64,000 bases of DNA from positions 31,757-95,756 of the forward strand of contig CAZEUG010000004.1 in NCBI GenBank assembly GCA_964515055.1. The letters are read 5' to 3'. This DNA is from QAMX01 sp964515055 (GTDB lineage Bacteria; Bacillota; Clostridia; Oscillospirales; QAMX01). Position numbers and translations under genes: made by a program. The notes beneath the pieces were generated by a model. That model was given only the letters and a program-made list of their open reading frames with translations. It was not told the origin of the DNA and searched no databases. This document shows, in pieces, positions 24,454 through 33,492 of the stretch. Each line of letters starts with the position of its first letter. The stretch's first letter is position 1.

Positions 24454-25524
24454 TCAGCCCCTCCGTATTCTGACAGTGAAGGTGGTGCCGACGCCGAGGG
24501 TGCTTTCCACACTGATTTCGCCCCGAAGGATATCGACCACGCGTTTCACCAGTGCCAGCCCAAGGCCGTTGCCCTGTGTCGCGTGGGAGGTGTCACCCTG
24601 ATAGAACTTCTCAAAAATGTGGCTGCCGACCTCGGCACTCATGCCGCAGCCGGTATCCTGTACCCGGACAACCGCATGGCTCTCGTCCGCCGTCAGACTG
24701 ACAGACACCCGCCCACCCGTCGGGGTGAACTTGAAGGCATTGGAAAACAGATTGTTCCAGACGAGCGCGAGCAGCTCACTGTCAGCCTGTACCATGACAT
24801 GGTCTGTGATCTCCGTGTCCACCTCGATCTCTGCGGCTTCCCAGACCGATTCATATTGCAGCAGACTTTCGCAGAGCTGTTCACCCAAATCAAACGACGT
24901 GGACTGCGGATAAATCTGCTGGTTCTCCAGCCGGTTCAGCTTCAGAATGTTGGTCATCATGTCGGCCAGCCGGCGGGAGCCGTCCGTGATGCCCTTCGCG
25001 TATTCCATCCGCTGTGCTTCCGACAGACCGGGTGTCTGCAAAAGAGTGCCGTAATTCTGCATGACGGCCAGCGGCGTTTTCATTTCGTGGGATACGTTGG
25101 CGATAAAATCGGTGCGCAGCGTTTCCAGACTGCCCAGCTCCTGCGCAATCTGATTGAAGCAGTCGATCATTTCACTGTAGTCTTCGCTGATTCCAATTCT
25201 GGAAACCGGCGCAATCCGCGTTTCAAACCGCCCATGCACCAGCTCCTTCGTGGCTGCGGTGATGCGTCTGGTGACCTTGTCGGTTGTCAGACGGCGGCGC
25301 AACGCATCGATCGCCGTAAACAGCACGCTCAGCAGAATCACATTCAAAAAGGTCAGCTTGGCGGCACGGTTCAGATTTTCGCCGGTCAGCGTGATGTGCA
25401 GATCGTTCGACAGTGTTCTGACAAACAGGGTCATCGTACAGGTGACGAGAAACGCGACCAGCAGAAAGAAAATCAGATAATGCGACAGCTCCGGCAGAAT
25501 TTTCTGCCACCACTTCTTTTTCAC
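24454..25524 (-). CDS. Sensor histidine kinase
   Basis: 356 residues. Two TM helices (residues ~14-36 and ~58-76) enclose a very short extracellular loop, as in intramembrane-sensing kinases of antibiotic-resistance loci. HAMP-like linker (~77-130), HisKA with His146 (IANVSHEMKTPLAVMQNY) and HATPase (NNLFSNAFKFTPTGG, VQDTGCGMSAEVGSHIFEKFYQ, GNGLGLALV) follow. A short loop suggests it detects its stimulus through partner membrane proteins, of which two (23183-24452) and two ABC permeases are in the same run. It overlaps the response-regulator stop by 4 bases. Confidence 0.9.
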   Translation of the reverse strand: MKKKWWQKILPELSHYLIFFLLVAFLVTCTMTLFVRTLSNDLHITLTGENLNRAAKLTFLNVILLSVLFTAIDALRRRLTTDKVTRRITAATKELVHGRFETRIAPVSRIGISEDYSEMIDCFNQIAQELGSLETLRTDFIANVSHEMKTPLAVMQNYGTLLQTPGLSEAQRMEYAKGITDGSRRLADMMTNILKLNRLENQQIYPQSTSFDLGEQLCESLLQYESVWEAAEIEVDTEITDHVMVQADSELLALVWNNLFSNAFKFTPTGGRVSVSLTADESHAVVRVQDTGCGMSAEVGSHIFEKFYQGDTSHATQGNGLGLALVKRVVDILRGEISVESTLGVGTTFTVRIRRG

Positions 25525-26192
25525 TTGAGCACCGCCTTGTAGCCCAGCCCGTGAACGGTCTTAAGCTCAAAATCCGAGCAGCCTGCCAGCTTGGCGCGCA
25601 GCTTGGTCATATAGACATCGACGGCTCTGGGCGCGGTCTCCGTATCCGCCTCCCAGAACTCATCCATCAGCTGCGTCCGGGTGAAGGTCTTTTTCGGATA
25701 GCTGAGCAGCTTGTACAGAATGGAAAATTCACGGTTGGTCAGGCTGATTTCCTCGTCGCCCAGATAGGCCGTATGCTCATCCGCATCCATCACAAACTGA
25801 CCGATTTCGATTTTCCGCGCCGAAGCGATTTTTGCACGCCGCAGCAGCGCCCCGATTCGCAGAAGCAGCTCATCCAGATCGATGGGCTTGACCATGTAAT
25901 CGTCCACACCGATGCGGAACCCACGCTGCTTGGACGCCAGATCGTCCCGCGCTGTCATGAAGAGGATGGGAATGTTTTCGTTCGCCTCACGGACATTCCG
26001 CGCAAATTCAAAACCATCCACGCCCGGCATCATAATATCCGATACGATCAGGTCGAAGGTTGTGTCATACAGCGCGTCATAGGCTTCATTTGCATCCAGA
26101 CAACCAGTCGCCGCATAGCCGTTTTGATTCAAAAACGCGCAGACCGTCCGATTCAGCGCTCTGTCATCCTCGACCACTAAAATTTGAAACAT
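25521..26192 (-). CDS. OmpR-family response regulator
   Basis: 223 residues from the ATG with GGGAGG eight bases upstream. The receiver has Glu8-Asp9-Asp10, phosphoacceptor Asp52 (IVSDIMMPG), TARDD and VKPID; the winged-helix output domain is at ~125-223 (LTNREFSILYKLL, RAVDVYMTKLRAKL). It is paired with the downstream kinase by a 4-base overlap. The likely targets are the two ABC exporters upstream on the same strand, whose promoter region has a dyad at 29785-29803. Paralogous to but distinct from WalR at 15014. Confidence 0.92.
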   Translation of the reverse strand: MFQILVVEDDRALNRTVCAFLNQNGYAATGCLDANEAYDALYDTTFDLIVSDIMMPGVDGFEFARNVREANENIPILFMTARDDLASKQRGFRIGVDDYMVKPIDLDELLLRIGALLRRAKIASARKIEIGQFVMDADEHTAYLGDEEISLTNREFSILYKLLSYPKKTFTRTQLMDEFWEADTETAPRAVDVYMTKLRAKLAGCSDFELKTVHGLGYKAVLK

Positions 26193-26312
26193 GATGGGAC
26201 CTCCCGAATCCAGCTTGATCGGTTCTATTCTACCATGCAAATGTTGAAGTTTTATTTGTGTTTCTGAACAAAAGCCTCTTTTTCTTCGATATTCATCGAT
26301 CCTGCCGCGAGC

Positions 26313-27086
26313 CTACAGCAGATCGCGCTTTGTCAGAATCAGACAGCTGACAGCACCCAGACCGATGCCAAACAGCGCGCTGCCCGCCAGACAGAGCCCA
26401 ACCTGCGCCACACCTGCATCCAGCGGTGTCAGCATCCCAACCATCATGAAGAAAAACATCCCGGACATAATGGCCAGCAGAATCGAGAGCCATGCCTTGT
26501 CCCTTGCAAACACACTCATGCAGAGATCCAGCGCCACAAAAACGGGCGCAAGCAGCAGCTTGCACAGAACGCACAGTGCGAGCTGTCCGCCGGTGAAGCC
26601 GATCATTTCAAAAGGAAGACCCGCCAACACGCCGCCGAGGAGGGAACCGAGGATAAACGCCAGCAGCATGGCCATCGCACCGAGCGAGCAGACGATGCTT
26701 TTGGAGGCGACATAGCCCGAAACACCGGCGCGAATCGCAAAGATGTTTTTGGCATATCCGCTGCGGAAATCCTGAGCCACAAACACACAGACGAGGGCGG
26801 GGAAGAGGAAATACAGCAGATTCAAATTGCACATGGCGGTCATGCTCATTTCCGACGACATTGCATGGTCGCTGGTTGAGCCGATGATTTGCCAGACATT
26901 GTCAAAGCCTTCTATGACGGTCTCAGCGCCGGTCTGCGGGTTGACGGTGACGGAACCGTCCAGCAGCGTCGTCATGACCAGAATCAGAATGGGCATGACC
27001 AGACAAATCCCCATCAGAATCCAGAACCATCCGGAGCGGAACATCCGGCGGCCATCCACCGCCAGTAAGGTTTTCAAACGGTTCAT
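26313..27086 (-). CDS. ABC-2 type transporter permease
   Basis: 257 residues, with about six TM helices starting at WFWILMGICLVMPILILVM. The large extracellular loop after TM1 contains DGSVTVNPQTGAETVI and QIIGSTSDHAMSSEMS. The QDFRSGYAKNIFAIR segment is the cytoplasmic coupling helix also found in its paralogue at 27998. These permeases are typical of lantibiotic- or bacitracin-type self-protection exporters. It starts one base after its ATPase stop. It is followed by a 120-base gap before the response regulator. Confidence 0.88.
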   Translation of the reverse strand: MNRLKTLLAVDGRRMFRSGWFWILMGICLVMPILILVMTTLLDGSVTVNPQTGAETVIEGFDNVWQIIGSTSDHAMSSEMSMTAMCNLNLLYFLFPALVCVFVAQDFRSGYAKNIFAIRAGVSGYVASKSIVCSLGAMAMLLAFILGSLLGGVLAGLPFEMIGFTGGQLALCVLCKLLLAPVFVALDLCMSVFARDKAWLSILLAIMSGMFFFMMVGMLTPLDAGVAQVGLCLAGSALFGIGLGAVSCLILTKRDLL

Positions 27087-27087
27087 C

Positions 27088-27984
27088 TCATTGCTCCTCC
27101 TTCATCCAACCCAGATAGAATTCCTCCAGATTGACTTTCCTGGTCTCCAGCTCACTGACCACGATGTTGTTTTCGTACAGCAGACGCACAACGTCCTCGG
27201 GCGATACCGAATCGTATACGCGGAGAAATCCGCCTTCGTCCTGCTCGACCCGGGCAAAATGGCCGGAAAGGATTGCTCGTGCGCGCACCATGTCCTGTGC
27301 CTGCAATGCGGTATACGTCGGGCAGTCATCCTCCAGCTCCGCAGCCGTCATCTCCCGGAGCAGCCTGCCGCGGCGAATGATGCCGTAATGCGTGGCGATT
27401 TTTTCCAGCTCCCCGAGAATGTGCGAGGAAATCAGGATGGTCACACCACCGGCCGCCAGCTCACACAGCACCTCCCGCATGATGCGCATCCCGTCCGCAT
27501 CGAGCCCGTTGATCGGCTCATCCAGCACCAGCAGCTTCGGATTGCCCAGCAACGCCATCGCCAAACCAATGCGCTGTTTCATGCCGAGCGAACAGTTTTT
27601 GTACCGGTTGGAGGCGGCTCCCTCCATGCGAACCGTTTTCAGAATCCGCATAATTGCCGCATCCGACCGCTTCAAGCCCAGGTTGGCCGCCTGCAGCTTC
27701 ATGTTGTCCCAGACCGTCAGATTGGGGAAACAGCCGGGCGCCTCAATCAGAACACCCAGCCCGGCGCGCACCCGGTCATCACTCAGCGGCTGCCCAAACA
27801 GCCGAACTGTACCATCATCCGGATGCATCAGCCCGCAGATGATCTTTTCCGTCGTGGATTTTCCGCTGCCGTTTTCGCCGATCAACCCATAAATCGCACC
27901 CTGCGGAACGGTCATATTCAGCCCGCAAACCGCCTGCTTCTGCTTGAAGGCCTTCACCAGCCCTCGAATTTCAATGGCATTCAT
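27088..27984 (-). CDS. ABC transporter ATP-binding protein (exporter 2)
   Basis: 298 residues from the ATG nine bases after AAAGGAGG. Walker A is GENGSGKST (38-46), the signature motif is CSLGMKQRIGLAMAL with LGMKQ in place of LSGGQ, Walker B is LLVLDEPINGLD, and the H-loop is LISSHILGE. The C-terminal ~80 residues are the regulatory extension of drug/peptide exporters (BcrA/NatA-like). It pairs with the permease immediately downstream. It is closely similar to the ATPase at 28803-29729, so the two cassettes arose by duplication. Confidence 0.93.
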   Translation of the reverse strand: MNAIEIRGLVKAFKQKQAVCGLNMTVPQGAIYGLIGENGSGKSTTEKIICGLMHPDDGTVRLFGQPLSDDRVRAGLGVLIEAPGCFPNLTVWDNMKLQAANLGLKRSDAAIMRILKTVRMEGAASNRYKNCSLGMKQRIGLAMALLGNPKLLVLDEPINGLDADGMRIMREVLCELAAGGVTILISSHILGELEKIATHYGIIRRGRLLREMTAAELEDDCPTYTALQAQDMVRARAILSGHFARVEQDEGGFLRVYDSVSPEDVVRLLYENNIVVSELETRKVNLEEFYLGWMKEEQ

Positions 27985-27997
27985 CGTTCCGCCTCCT

Positions 27998-28825
27998 TTA
28001 ATAGACATCGCTTTTGGATAGAATCATCGTCCCGGCCACATTGTAGACAATCGCCCAACCGACCGAACACACCAGACAGACCAGCAGCGTGACGGGTGTC
28101 GCGCTCAGACAGGCATAGACGGAAGAACCGTAGAGGAAAATGTTCAAAACGGAGCTGCTTCCAAACACAGCCGCCGCACCGATCGTCAGAATGCCCGTCC
28201 CGAAAAAGAAGGAGGAGGCGATGGAAACCCCGAAATACCGGCGGAAAATGACGTTGAGGAAGGTGTACAGACTGGCCCAGCCGAGACTCATCACGATTTT
28301 GCCGAGCAGAGCAAAGAGCAGACCGGGGAGTGAAACGGAAAAGGACAGCCCGGTCAGAAGCCCCGCCGCCGTACTGCCGAACAGATACGTCAGACACATA
28401 CAGGCCATCGCAAATGCACAGGTCAGCGTCTTTGAAATCATGTAATCCTGCTTTTTGGCGTGCGTGGTGAACAGCTGCTTGACATAGCCGCTGCTGTAGT
28501 CGTGCCCGATGAAGATGGAAACCATGATCCCACCGAAGATGAAGACCATGTTCATGTTGGCGTAACCGCCGATGTCGTCAAAAATATACAGCGGGGTGTC
28601 GGTTGCAATGGCATTCCAGACGTTCGTGTACAGCTGCGCCGTCACCGCACCGGTTTGCGGGTTCTCCATGCCGGAGGTGCCCAGAATCATAGCGGGGATG
28701 ATCGCCGCTATGGCGAGAAAGATATAAAACAGCGGCGTGTGGAACAGCCGGTAAAAATCAACGCCCAGCATCCCGCGAAGCCGCTCCGCAAAGCCGGGAT
28801 TTTCAAATTGCAAACGATGCTCCAT
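27998..28825 (-). CDS. ABC-2 type transporter permease
   Basis: 275 residues with ~6 TM helices, paralogous to the permease at 26313-27086. Shared features include GHDYSSGYVKQLFTTH (compare QDFRSGYAKNIF), an extracellular NPQTGAVTAQLYTNVWNAI loop (compare the other copy's NPQTGAE...DNVWQII) and a final MILSKSDVY. Its start lies inside the end of its ATPase gene (23-base overlap), so translation is coupled. The pair of permeases may form a heterodimer, or two exporters with different substrates. Confidence 0.88.
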   Translation of the reverse strand: MEHRLQFENPGFAERLRGMLGVDFYRLFHTPLFYIFLAIAAIIPAMILGTSGMENPQTGAVTAQLYTNVWNAIATDTPLYIFDDIGGYANMNMVFIFGGIMVSIFIGHDYSSGYVKQLFTTHAKKQDYMISKTLTCAFAMACMCLTYLFGSTAAGLLTGLSFSVSLPGLLFALLGKIVMSLGWASLYTFLNVIFRRYFGVSIASSFFFGTGILTIGAAAVFGSSSVLNIFLYGSSVYACLSATPVTLLVCLVCSVGWAIVYNVAGTMILSKSDVY

Positions 28826-29729
28826 GATCAGTTGCCTCCTTTCGGCTCATCAGCTCCATGTAGAATTCTTCCAGCCCGATTTTGTTCTTTTTGACGGCGC
28901 TGACCACATGACCGTGCTCGAAAAGCCACGCCACAATGGCCTCGACAGAACTCTCGTTGTATACGCGCAGCAGACCGTCCTCCAGCCGCACATCCGGGTA
29001 TCTGGCCTTCAGCACGGCCTGTGCGCCGGACGGATCGGCCGTTTGCAGCGACACAAAAACCTTCGCCCGGCCTTCCAGCTCCTTTGCGGACAGCTCCATG
29101 ACCATCCGTCCCTGCCGAATGACGCCGTAATGTGTGGCGATTTTTTCCAGCTCACCGAGAATGTGCGAGGAAATCAGCACCGTACAGCCGGATTGCTGCG
29201 TGATGTCCACGAGAATTTCCCGCATGAGCCGCATTCCTTCGGCATCGAGCCCGTTGATCGGCTCGTCCAGAATCAGCAGCGCCGGGTCGCCCAGCAGCGC
29301 CATGGCAATTCCAATCCGCTGCTTCATGCCGAGTGAGCACTTTTTGAACCTGAGCTGAGCGTTCTCCTCCATGCGGACGATGCGCAGCACGCGCTGAATC
29401 TCCATGTCCGGGTCGGGCAGATTCAGGTTGATCGCCTGCATCCGCAGATTCTGGTAGACCGATGAACCGGGAAAACAGCCGGTGTTCTCAATCAGAGCCC
29501 CCACGCGCACACGCACGCCGGGGTCGGTGTAGTCGCGGTCAAACAGACGGATGCTGCCGCCGTTCGCCACAAGATGCCCGCACAGAAGCTTCATCGTGGT
29601 CGATTTGCCGCTGCCGTTTTCGCCGATCAACCCGTATATCGCGCCCACAGGCACGGTCATGTTCAAATGGTCAACCGCATACATACCGCGAAAACTCTTG
29701 GAAAGATTTCGGATTTCAATTGCGTTCAT
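28803..29729 (-). CDS. ABC transporter ATP-binding protein (exporter 1)
   Basis: 308 residues. Walker A GENGSGKST (37-45), signature CSLGMKQRIGIAMALL, Walker B ALLILDEPINGLD, and H-loop SSHILGELEKIATHYG. It shares most blocks with the ATPase at 27088-27984. The C-terminal third (QTADPSGAQAVLKARYPDVR and NKIGLEEFYMELM) resembles the BcrA regulatory end. It is the first gene of the locus; a promoter-like -10 with a flanking dyad lies 33-74 bases upstream. Peptide-antibiotic export is inferred from the family. Confidence 0.93.
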   Translation of the reverse strand: MNAIEIRNLSKSFRGMYAVDHLNMTVPVGAIYGLIGENGSGKSTTMKLLCGHLVANGGSIRLFDRDYTDPGVRVRVGALIENTGCFPGSSVYQNLRMQAINLNLPDPDMEIQRVLRIVRMEENAQLRFKKCSLGMKQRIGIAMALLGDPALLILDEPINGLDAEGMRLMREILVDITQQSGCTVLISSHILGELEKIATHYGVIRQGRMVMELSAKELEGRAKVFVSLQTADPSGAQAVLKARYPDVRLEDGLLRVYNESSVEAIVAWLFEHGHVVSAVKKNKIGLEEFYMELMSRKEATDHGASFAI

Positions 29730-29761
29730 GGTTTCTCCTTTTCTGCTTGGGATGCACCCTT

Positions 29762-29803
29762 ATCATACCCCAATTCTGTTGTTGAAACATCTGTGATATG
29801 TTT
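29762..29803 (-). promoter_or_regulatory. Candidate regulated promoter of the ABC locus
   Basis: On the minus strand a -10 TATGAT (29762-29767) lacks a good -35. An imperfect dyad AAACAT-N7-ATGTTT (29785-29803) occupies the -35 region, the usual place for an OmpR-type activator. It is a plausible site for the response regulator encoded at 25521-26192. Confidence 0.45.
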
Positions 29804-29878
29804 GTGTTTTGTTAAAGCACCCCAAAAAAAAGAAAATCCAACTGATCACTCCTTACTTCCCAACTCCCTCCACACACA

Positions 29879-29922
29879 AACAGACCGGCTGTTCGGACAA
29901 ACGCCCAAACAGCCGGTCTGTT
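29879..29922 (-). terminator. Terminator of the envelope cluster
   Basis: A perfect 15-bp stem (AACAGACCGGCTGTT with AACAGCCGGTCTGTT) has a 14-base loop. The following minus-strand sequence is TTTGTGTGTGG, a weak T-tract. It lies 52 bases after the last gene of the 41787-29974 run. Confidence 0.65.
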
Positions 29923-29973
29923 GAAATCGTGGATTCTGCACCTCAACAGGCGGAGAGGTGCGAGGCCAACCAA

Positions 29974-30375
29974 TTACATTTTCTCGTAGACGTAGAGAAA
30001 GTTGAAAACGATGCAGCCGTCGTCGGTACAGGTGAGCTCGACAAAGGGGTCAATCTCCTGATCACCGATCGTACCCTCTGCCTGGCTGTCATAAAAGATT
30101 TTGCCATCGCGGTTCTCCCAGGTGGCGGTGCTGACGACGATAAAGCCGTCCTCGCGAATCGGATAGCCCTCCGCCTCCGCCGTCTCGGCAAGCTCACCAA
30201 CCGCCTCGGCGATCATGTGATACGTGCCGTCCTCGCAGAATTCAAGCAGCATCTGCTCGCCTTCGTCGAACACATCCAGGGCCTCTTCCGGCGCAGTTTC
30301 GCGGGTCATGAACTGCATCCCGTTCTCTGTCGGCATATTGATGCCCCTGAGCTTCCATTTTCCGATGAATTCCAT
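29974..30375 (-). CDS. Small soluble hypothetical protein
   Basis: 133 residues from the ATG after AAGGAGGAAGAACG; an upstream extension of 29 codons has no support. It opens with MEFIGKWKLRGINMPT and is rich in Asp/Glu, with alternating beta-strand character (TWENRDGKIFYDS; VELTCTDDGCIVFNFLYVY). The W-x-L start and end-to-end strand pattern recall a small calycin/lipocalin-like barrel, but no motif proves it. No signal peptide is seen. It is the last gene of the envelope cluster, 17 bases after the 189-residue gene. Confidence 0.75.
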   Translation of the reverse strand: MEFIGKWKLRGINMPTENGMQFMTRETAPEEALDVFDEGEQMLLEFCEDGTYHMIAEAVGELAETAEAEGYPIREDGFIVVSTATWENRDGKIFYDSQAEGTIGDQEIDPFVELTCTDDGCIVFNFLYVYEKM

Positions 30376-30392
30376 CGTTCTTCCTCCTTCCG

Positions 30393-30962
30393 TTATGCCC
30401 ACGGATCTTCCGATTTCGGGGTACGAACGCCCGTCAGCAGGTACTGCTCCCAGAGGAACCACTTGCCGTCGCTGCCGCGCTGCCGCAGCTTGATCGGACG
30501 GGGAGCATCTGCGCCGCCGCAGGGGATGAAGGCCTTGATATAGCCCTGCTCATCGTCGGAGGTGTGGTTCGTTTCAATCGTAATCGTGTACGGTTCGGTC
30601 GGCGTATAGCTGTTGTCCGGCGTTGCACCTGCAAAATAGGTGAACGGCAGATAGGTCTTGCCATCGCGGAACCGGTCTTTGAGGAAGGAGATTTCCTGAC
30701 CATTCAACGGACGGGGGCCACGCAGGAAATTGAGCATTTCCGTGCCGATGCTCTGATCGGCCGCAAACGCGCAGAGCGCAAGGACGGTCAGTGCTGCCGT
30801 CTTGTACGGGGTATCCATGGTGGCTTCGGGGAGCGCCTGCAATTCGGCCAGGCTTTCGGGAAGTGCCTGAAAGACGAAGGTTTCGCGTTTGGTTCCGATG
30901 GACTGTGCGGTGGAAACGGCCGCCTGCTTGGCGGTACTCTTCAGTTTGTCAAAAATTCCCAT
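30393..30962 (-). CDS. Hypothetical protein of the envelope cluster
   Basis: 189 residues, soluble, no signal. A short amphipathic N-terminus (MGIFDKLKSTAKQAAVSTAQ) precedes two parts: a helical half (~35-100, TAALTVLALCAFAADQSIG) and a beta half (GYIKAFIPCGGADAPRPIKLRQRGSDGKWFLWEQYL). The phrase RPIKLRQRGSDGKWFLWEQ is typical of a Clostridial hypothetical family that I cannot name with certainty. It lies 28 bases after the large surface protein gene and 17 before the last gene. Confidence 0.8.
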   Translation of the reverse strand: MGIFDKLKSTAKQAAVSTAQSIGTKRETFVFQALPESLAELQALPEATMDTPYKTAALTVLALCAFAADQSIGTEMLNFLRGPRPLNGQEISFLKDRFRDGKTYLPFTYFAGATPDNSYTPTEPYTITIETNHTSDDEQGYIKAFIPCGGADAPRPIKLRQRGSDGKWFLWEQYLLTGVRTPKSEDPWA

Positions 30963-30990
30963 GATAATGCTCCTTTTCTTTGATGATGAT

Positions 30991-33438
30991 TTATCTTTTC
31001 CTGTTTTTCAGAACAAAGAATACGAGAATACCGCCCACACAGAGCAGCGCAACGACGCCCAAAATCACAATCCAGAGCGTTGGCGAAGAACCGCCATTCC
31101 CGTTGCTGCCGCCGTGACCGCCGCTGTTGTTGCTCGACGCTTCGTCCGAATTCGCCGGACCCGCGCTGCCCTCATCGGTGAGAACGGGGGCGTTGCTCGA
31201 ATCCGGAACGCTGCTTTCCGGTGTGCTGTTCGGTACGCTGCTTTCCGGTGTGCTGTCCGAAGCGCTGCTTTCCAGTGTGCTGTCCGAAGCGCTGCTGTCG
31301 GGTGTACCGTCTGATGTGCTGCCGTCCGGTGCGGAGGTGTCCGGCGTGGAGCCGTCCGGATGGGTGCCCGGCGCCGAGGTGGTATCCGGAGCCTTGGTGG
31401 TATCCGGTGCTTTCGTTGTGGTTGGTGCTTTGGTCGTGCTCGGAGCCTTCGTTGTGGCAGGAGCCTTTGTCGTTTCCGGCGCTTTGGTCGTTGTGGGCGT
31501 CTTGGTCGTCGTCCCCGCAGACTGGTACCGGATGATGCAGGAGACGACCAGAGACGCCGTGCTCTTGCCGTCTGTCGCAACGCACTTGTAGTAGAACTGC
31601 TGACCGGTCTTGCCGGAGACACCGCGAATGACAACGGCCTGACCGTTCCCGATCGGGTTCGAATCCGTGATGTTGCCCTTGCTGTCGCAGTAGTACCATG
31701 CGTAGCGAACCTCACCGCTGGCGTTGCTGGCCTTCACCTCAAAATCGATGGTCTGGTAGGCCTCCGTGACGTCAACCGTCTGCTTGCCGACCACACTCAG
31801 CGAGAGGGGAGCGGTCGCCTTGGGCGTGACCGTCAGCTTCACCCATTCCGAACCGGCGTAGGTGACGTTCGCCACCTTGCCGTCCTGAATGCAGGAAATG
31901 ACACACCGGTAGTAGCTTGTGCCGACGGCGGATGTATCCAGCTGCAGCTTCAGGTCGCCATCGCTGGAGGCACACAGCTCACCAACCGGATCCTTGCTGA
32001 TGTCGTTGGAGCGGTACCACTGCACGCTGACATTGGTCGCCTTGGAGAGATCGCAGGAGCTGGTGGCGTTCAGATACGCTGTGCTGTCCTGCGTGGCCGT
32101 CATGCTCGTCTGACTGTAGCCGACTGTCAGGTCGAAGGTCGTAGGAACCAGCAGGGGGAACTTCGCCTCCAGATACCAGCCGTCCTCTGTGATGAATTCG
32201 TTGAACCCGGCCTTTCGGTACGAAATCGACACACTCTCCGCATCATTCACATGAATGCTCTTGGCGGATTCCGCAGTGAAATAGTAGTTGCCGTAGGGGT
32301 TCAGCTTGATCAGAGCCCTGTAGCTCTTGTTGGCTTCAAAAGTGGTGACGGATTGCAGACGGCCTCTCATGTCAAAGGTCATCCACACCGGGCCCTCCGC
32401 CGTATACTTAGGGTACGTACGATTCTGGATGATCACTGAGCCCTGTCTCGTCAGGCGGATGTCGCTGCTGGGCGTGGCGCCCACCACCGGTGCCTTCACC
32501 GTGATCTGCCCATCCTTGCAGATGTACTTTTCGACATCCGCAATCTCGTAGGCATGGTAGAACTTCACCCAATCGCCGTTGGATGCGCGGGTGACATCCG
32601 ATGATGCTGCTGACAGGTTGACAGTGCTGCAGCTGTTTGCGAAGGATAACGTGGGACTCGAACCAATCGAGCGACCTTTTTGCGCCCTGACGATGGTGAA
32701 CTCGACGTAGCCCTTGTCGCCGGCCATCAGCCTGGTGCGCTCGGTCTTTTTGTCCTCTTCCAGATAACGGATTTTGACGTTCCCCACGTTGCACCATGCG
32801 TCTGTGTCCATGGCGGCACCGTGTGTACCGGAAAAATCGAAATCCTCAAGGACAAGCTGGTTCATGGATGGCCACGAGGCCATCTCAAGCTTCACTGCCT
32901 TGGAATAGACTCTTTCTTCTGTTGCAGTGTCATAGATAGACAGACCCAACATATGGTAGTCATAGAATGGCTGCGGGTGATCCAAAGTAATACACATGCA
33001 GATTCTCGGTGCCGTAAAGGGCGATGTATATGTCCCGATCGTACATCTCTGGTAGGAGGTCGGGTCAGTCCATTTGGTGGAGACATCCATGTCGAAGAAG
33101 CTCACCTTGGCATCGGTCAACAGCGCTTGACTATCGAGCCACAATACGACCTTGCATTCCTTGTGATTCTTGAAATAATCGCTGGCAGAAAACCCGTCCA
33201 GCAGGTAGTCTACATCCACCAGGTAATAACAGGAACCGTAGACCTCCCGCACGGACGTCCCGGCGCAATCCTCCAGGTTGGAGCCGTCCCGAAACGTCAG
33301 GGGCAGAGGGGTCAGTGTGTAGCCTTCGGCCGCCGATGCGGTTGTGGCAAGCAGGGGAGCGCCTGCCACAACCGTCATCAGTGCAAGAATCAGTGCCAAT
33401 GATTTCTTCAGCCATTTTGTGGTTGGTTTCAATTTCAT
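30991..33438 (-). CDS. Large Ig-like surface protein with Thr/Ser-rich stalk
   Basis: 815 residues from the ATG ten bases after AAAGG. There is a Sec signal peptide (cleavage after ATTASA, about residue 35), then an extracellular part of ~600 residues with at least two Ig-like beta-sandwich repeats (LDLSKAT-type, near 440-640). A stalk of six-residue TTKAPx repeats follows, then ten-residue units around S-D-S-T-P-E-S-S. The C-terminus is Gly/Asn-rich, then one TM helix (LWIVILGVVALLCVGGILVFFVL) and KNRKR. There is no LPXTG, so it is held by the membrane helix. Ig modules suggest adhesion or polymer binding. Confidence 0.85.
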   Translation of the reverse strand: MKLKPTTKWLKKSLALILALMTVVAGAPLLATTASAAEGYTLTPLPLTFRDGSNLEDCAGTSVREVYGSCYYLVDVDYLLDGFSASDYFKNHKECKVVLWLDSQALLTDAKVSFFDMDVSTKWTDPTSYQRCTIGTYTSPFTAPRICMCITLDHPQPFYDYHMLGLSIYDTATEERVYSKAVKLEMASWPSMNQLVLEDFDFSGTHGAAMDTDAWCNVGNVKIRYLEEDKKTERTRLMAGDKGYVEFTIVRAQKGRSIGSSPTLSFANSCSTVNLSAASSDVTRASNGDWVKFYHAYEIADVEKYICKDGQITVKAPVVGATPSSDIRLTRQGSVIIQNRTYPKYTAEGPVWMTFDMRGRLQSVTTFEANKSYRALIKLNPYGNYYFTAESAKSIHVNDAESVSISYRKAGFNEFITEDGWYLEAKFPLLVPTTFDLTVGYSQTSMTATQDSTAYLNATSSCDLSKATNVSVQWYRSNDISKDPVGELCASSDGDLKLQLDTSAVGTSYYRCVISCIQDGKVANVTYAGSEWVKLTVTPKATAPLSLSVVGKQTVDVTEAYQTIDFEVKASNASGEVRYAWYYCDSKGNITDSNPIGNGQAVVIRGVSGKTGQQFYYKCVATDGKSTASLVVSCIIRYQSAGTTTKTPTTTKAPETTKAPATTKAPSTTKAPTTTKAPDTTKAPDTTSAPGTHPDGSTPDTSAPDGSTSDGTPDSSASDSTLESSASDSTPESSVPNSTPESSVPDSSNAPVLTDEGSAGPANSDEASSNNSGGHGGSNGNGGSSPTLWIVILGVVALLCVGGILVFFVLKNRKR

Positions 33439-33492
33439 TTGCACCATACCTTTCGTTGTTTTTTTGAGGAAAATCCTCGTCGAAGCGGTGCC

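Noticed and set aside
31160..31530. CRISPR or mini-satellite repeat
   Set aside because: The units keep the reading frame of a surface protein stalk and vary in third bases; there are no spacers or cas genes.
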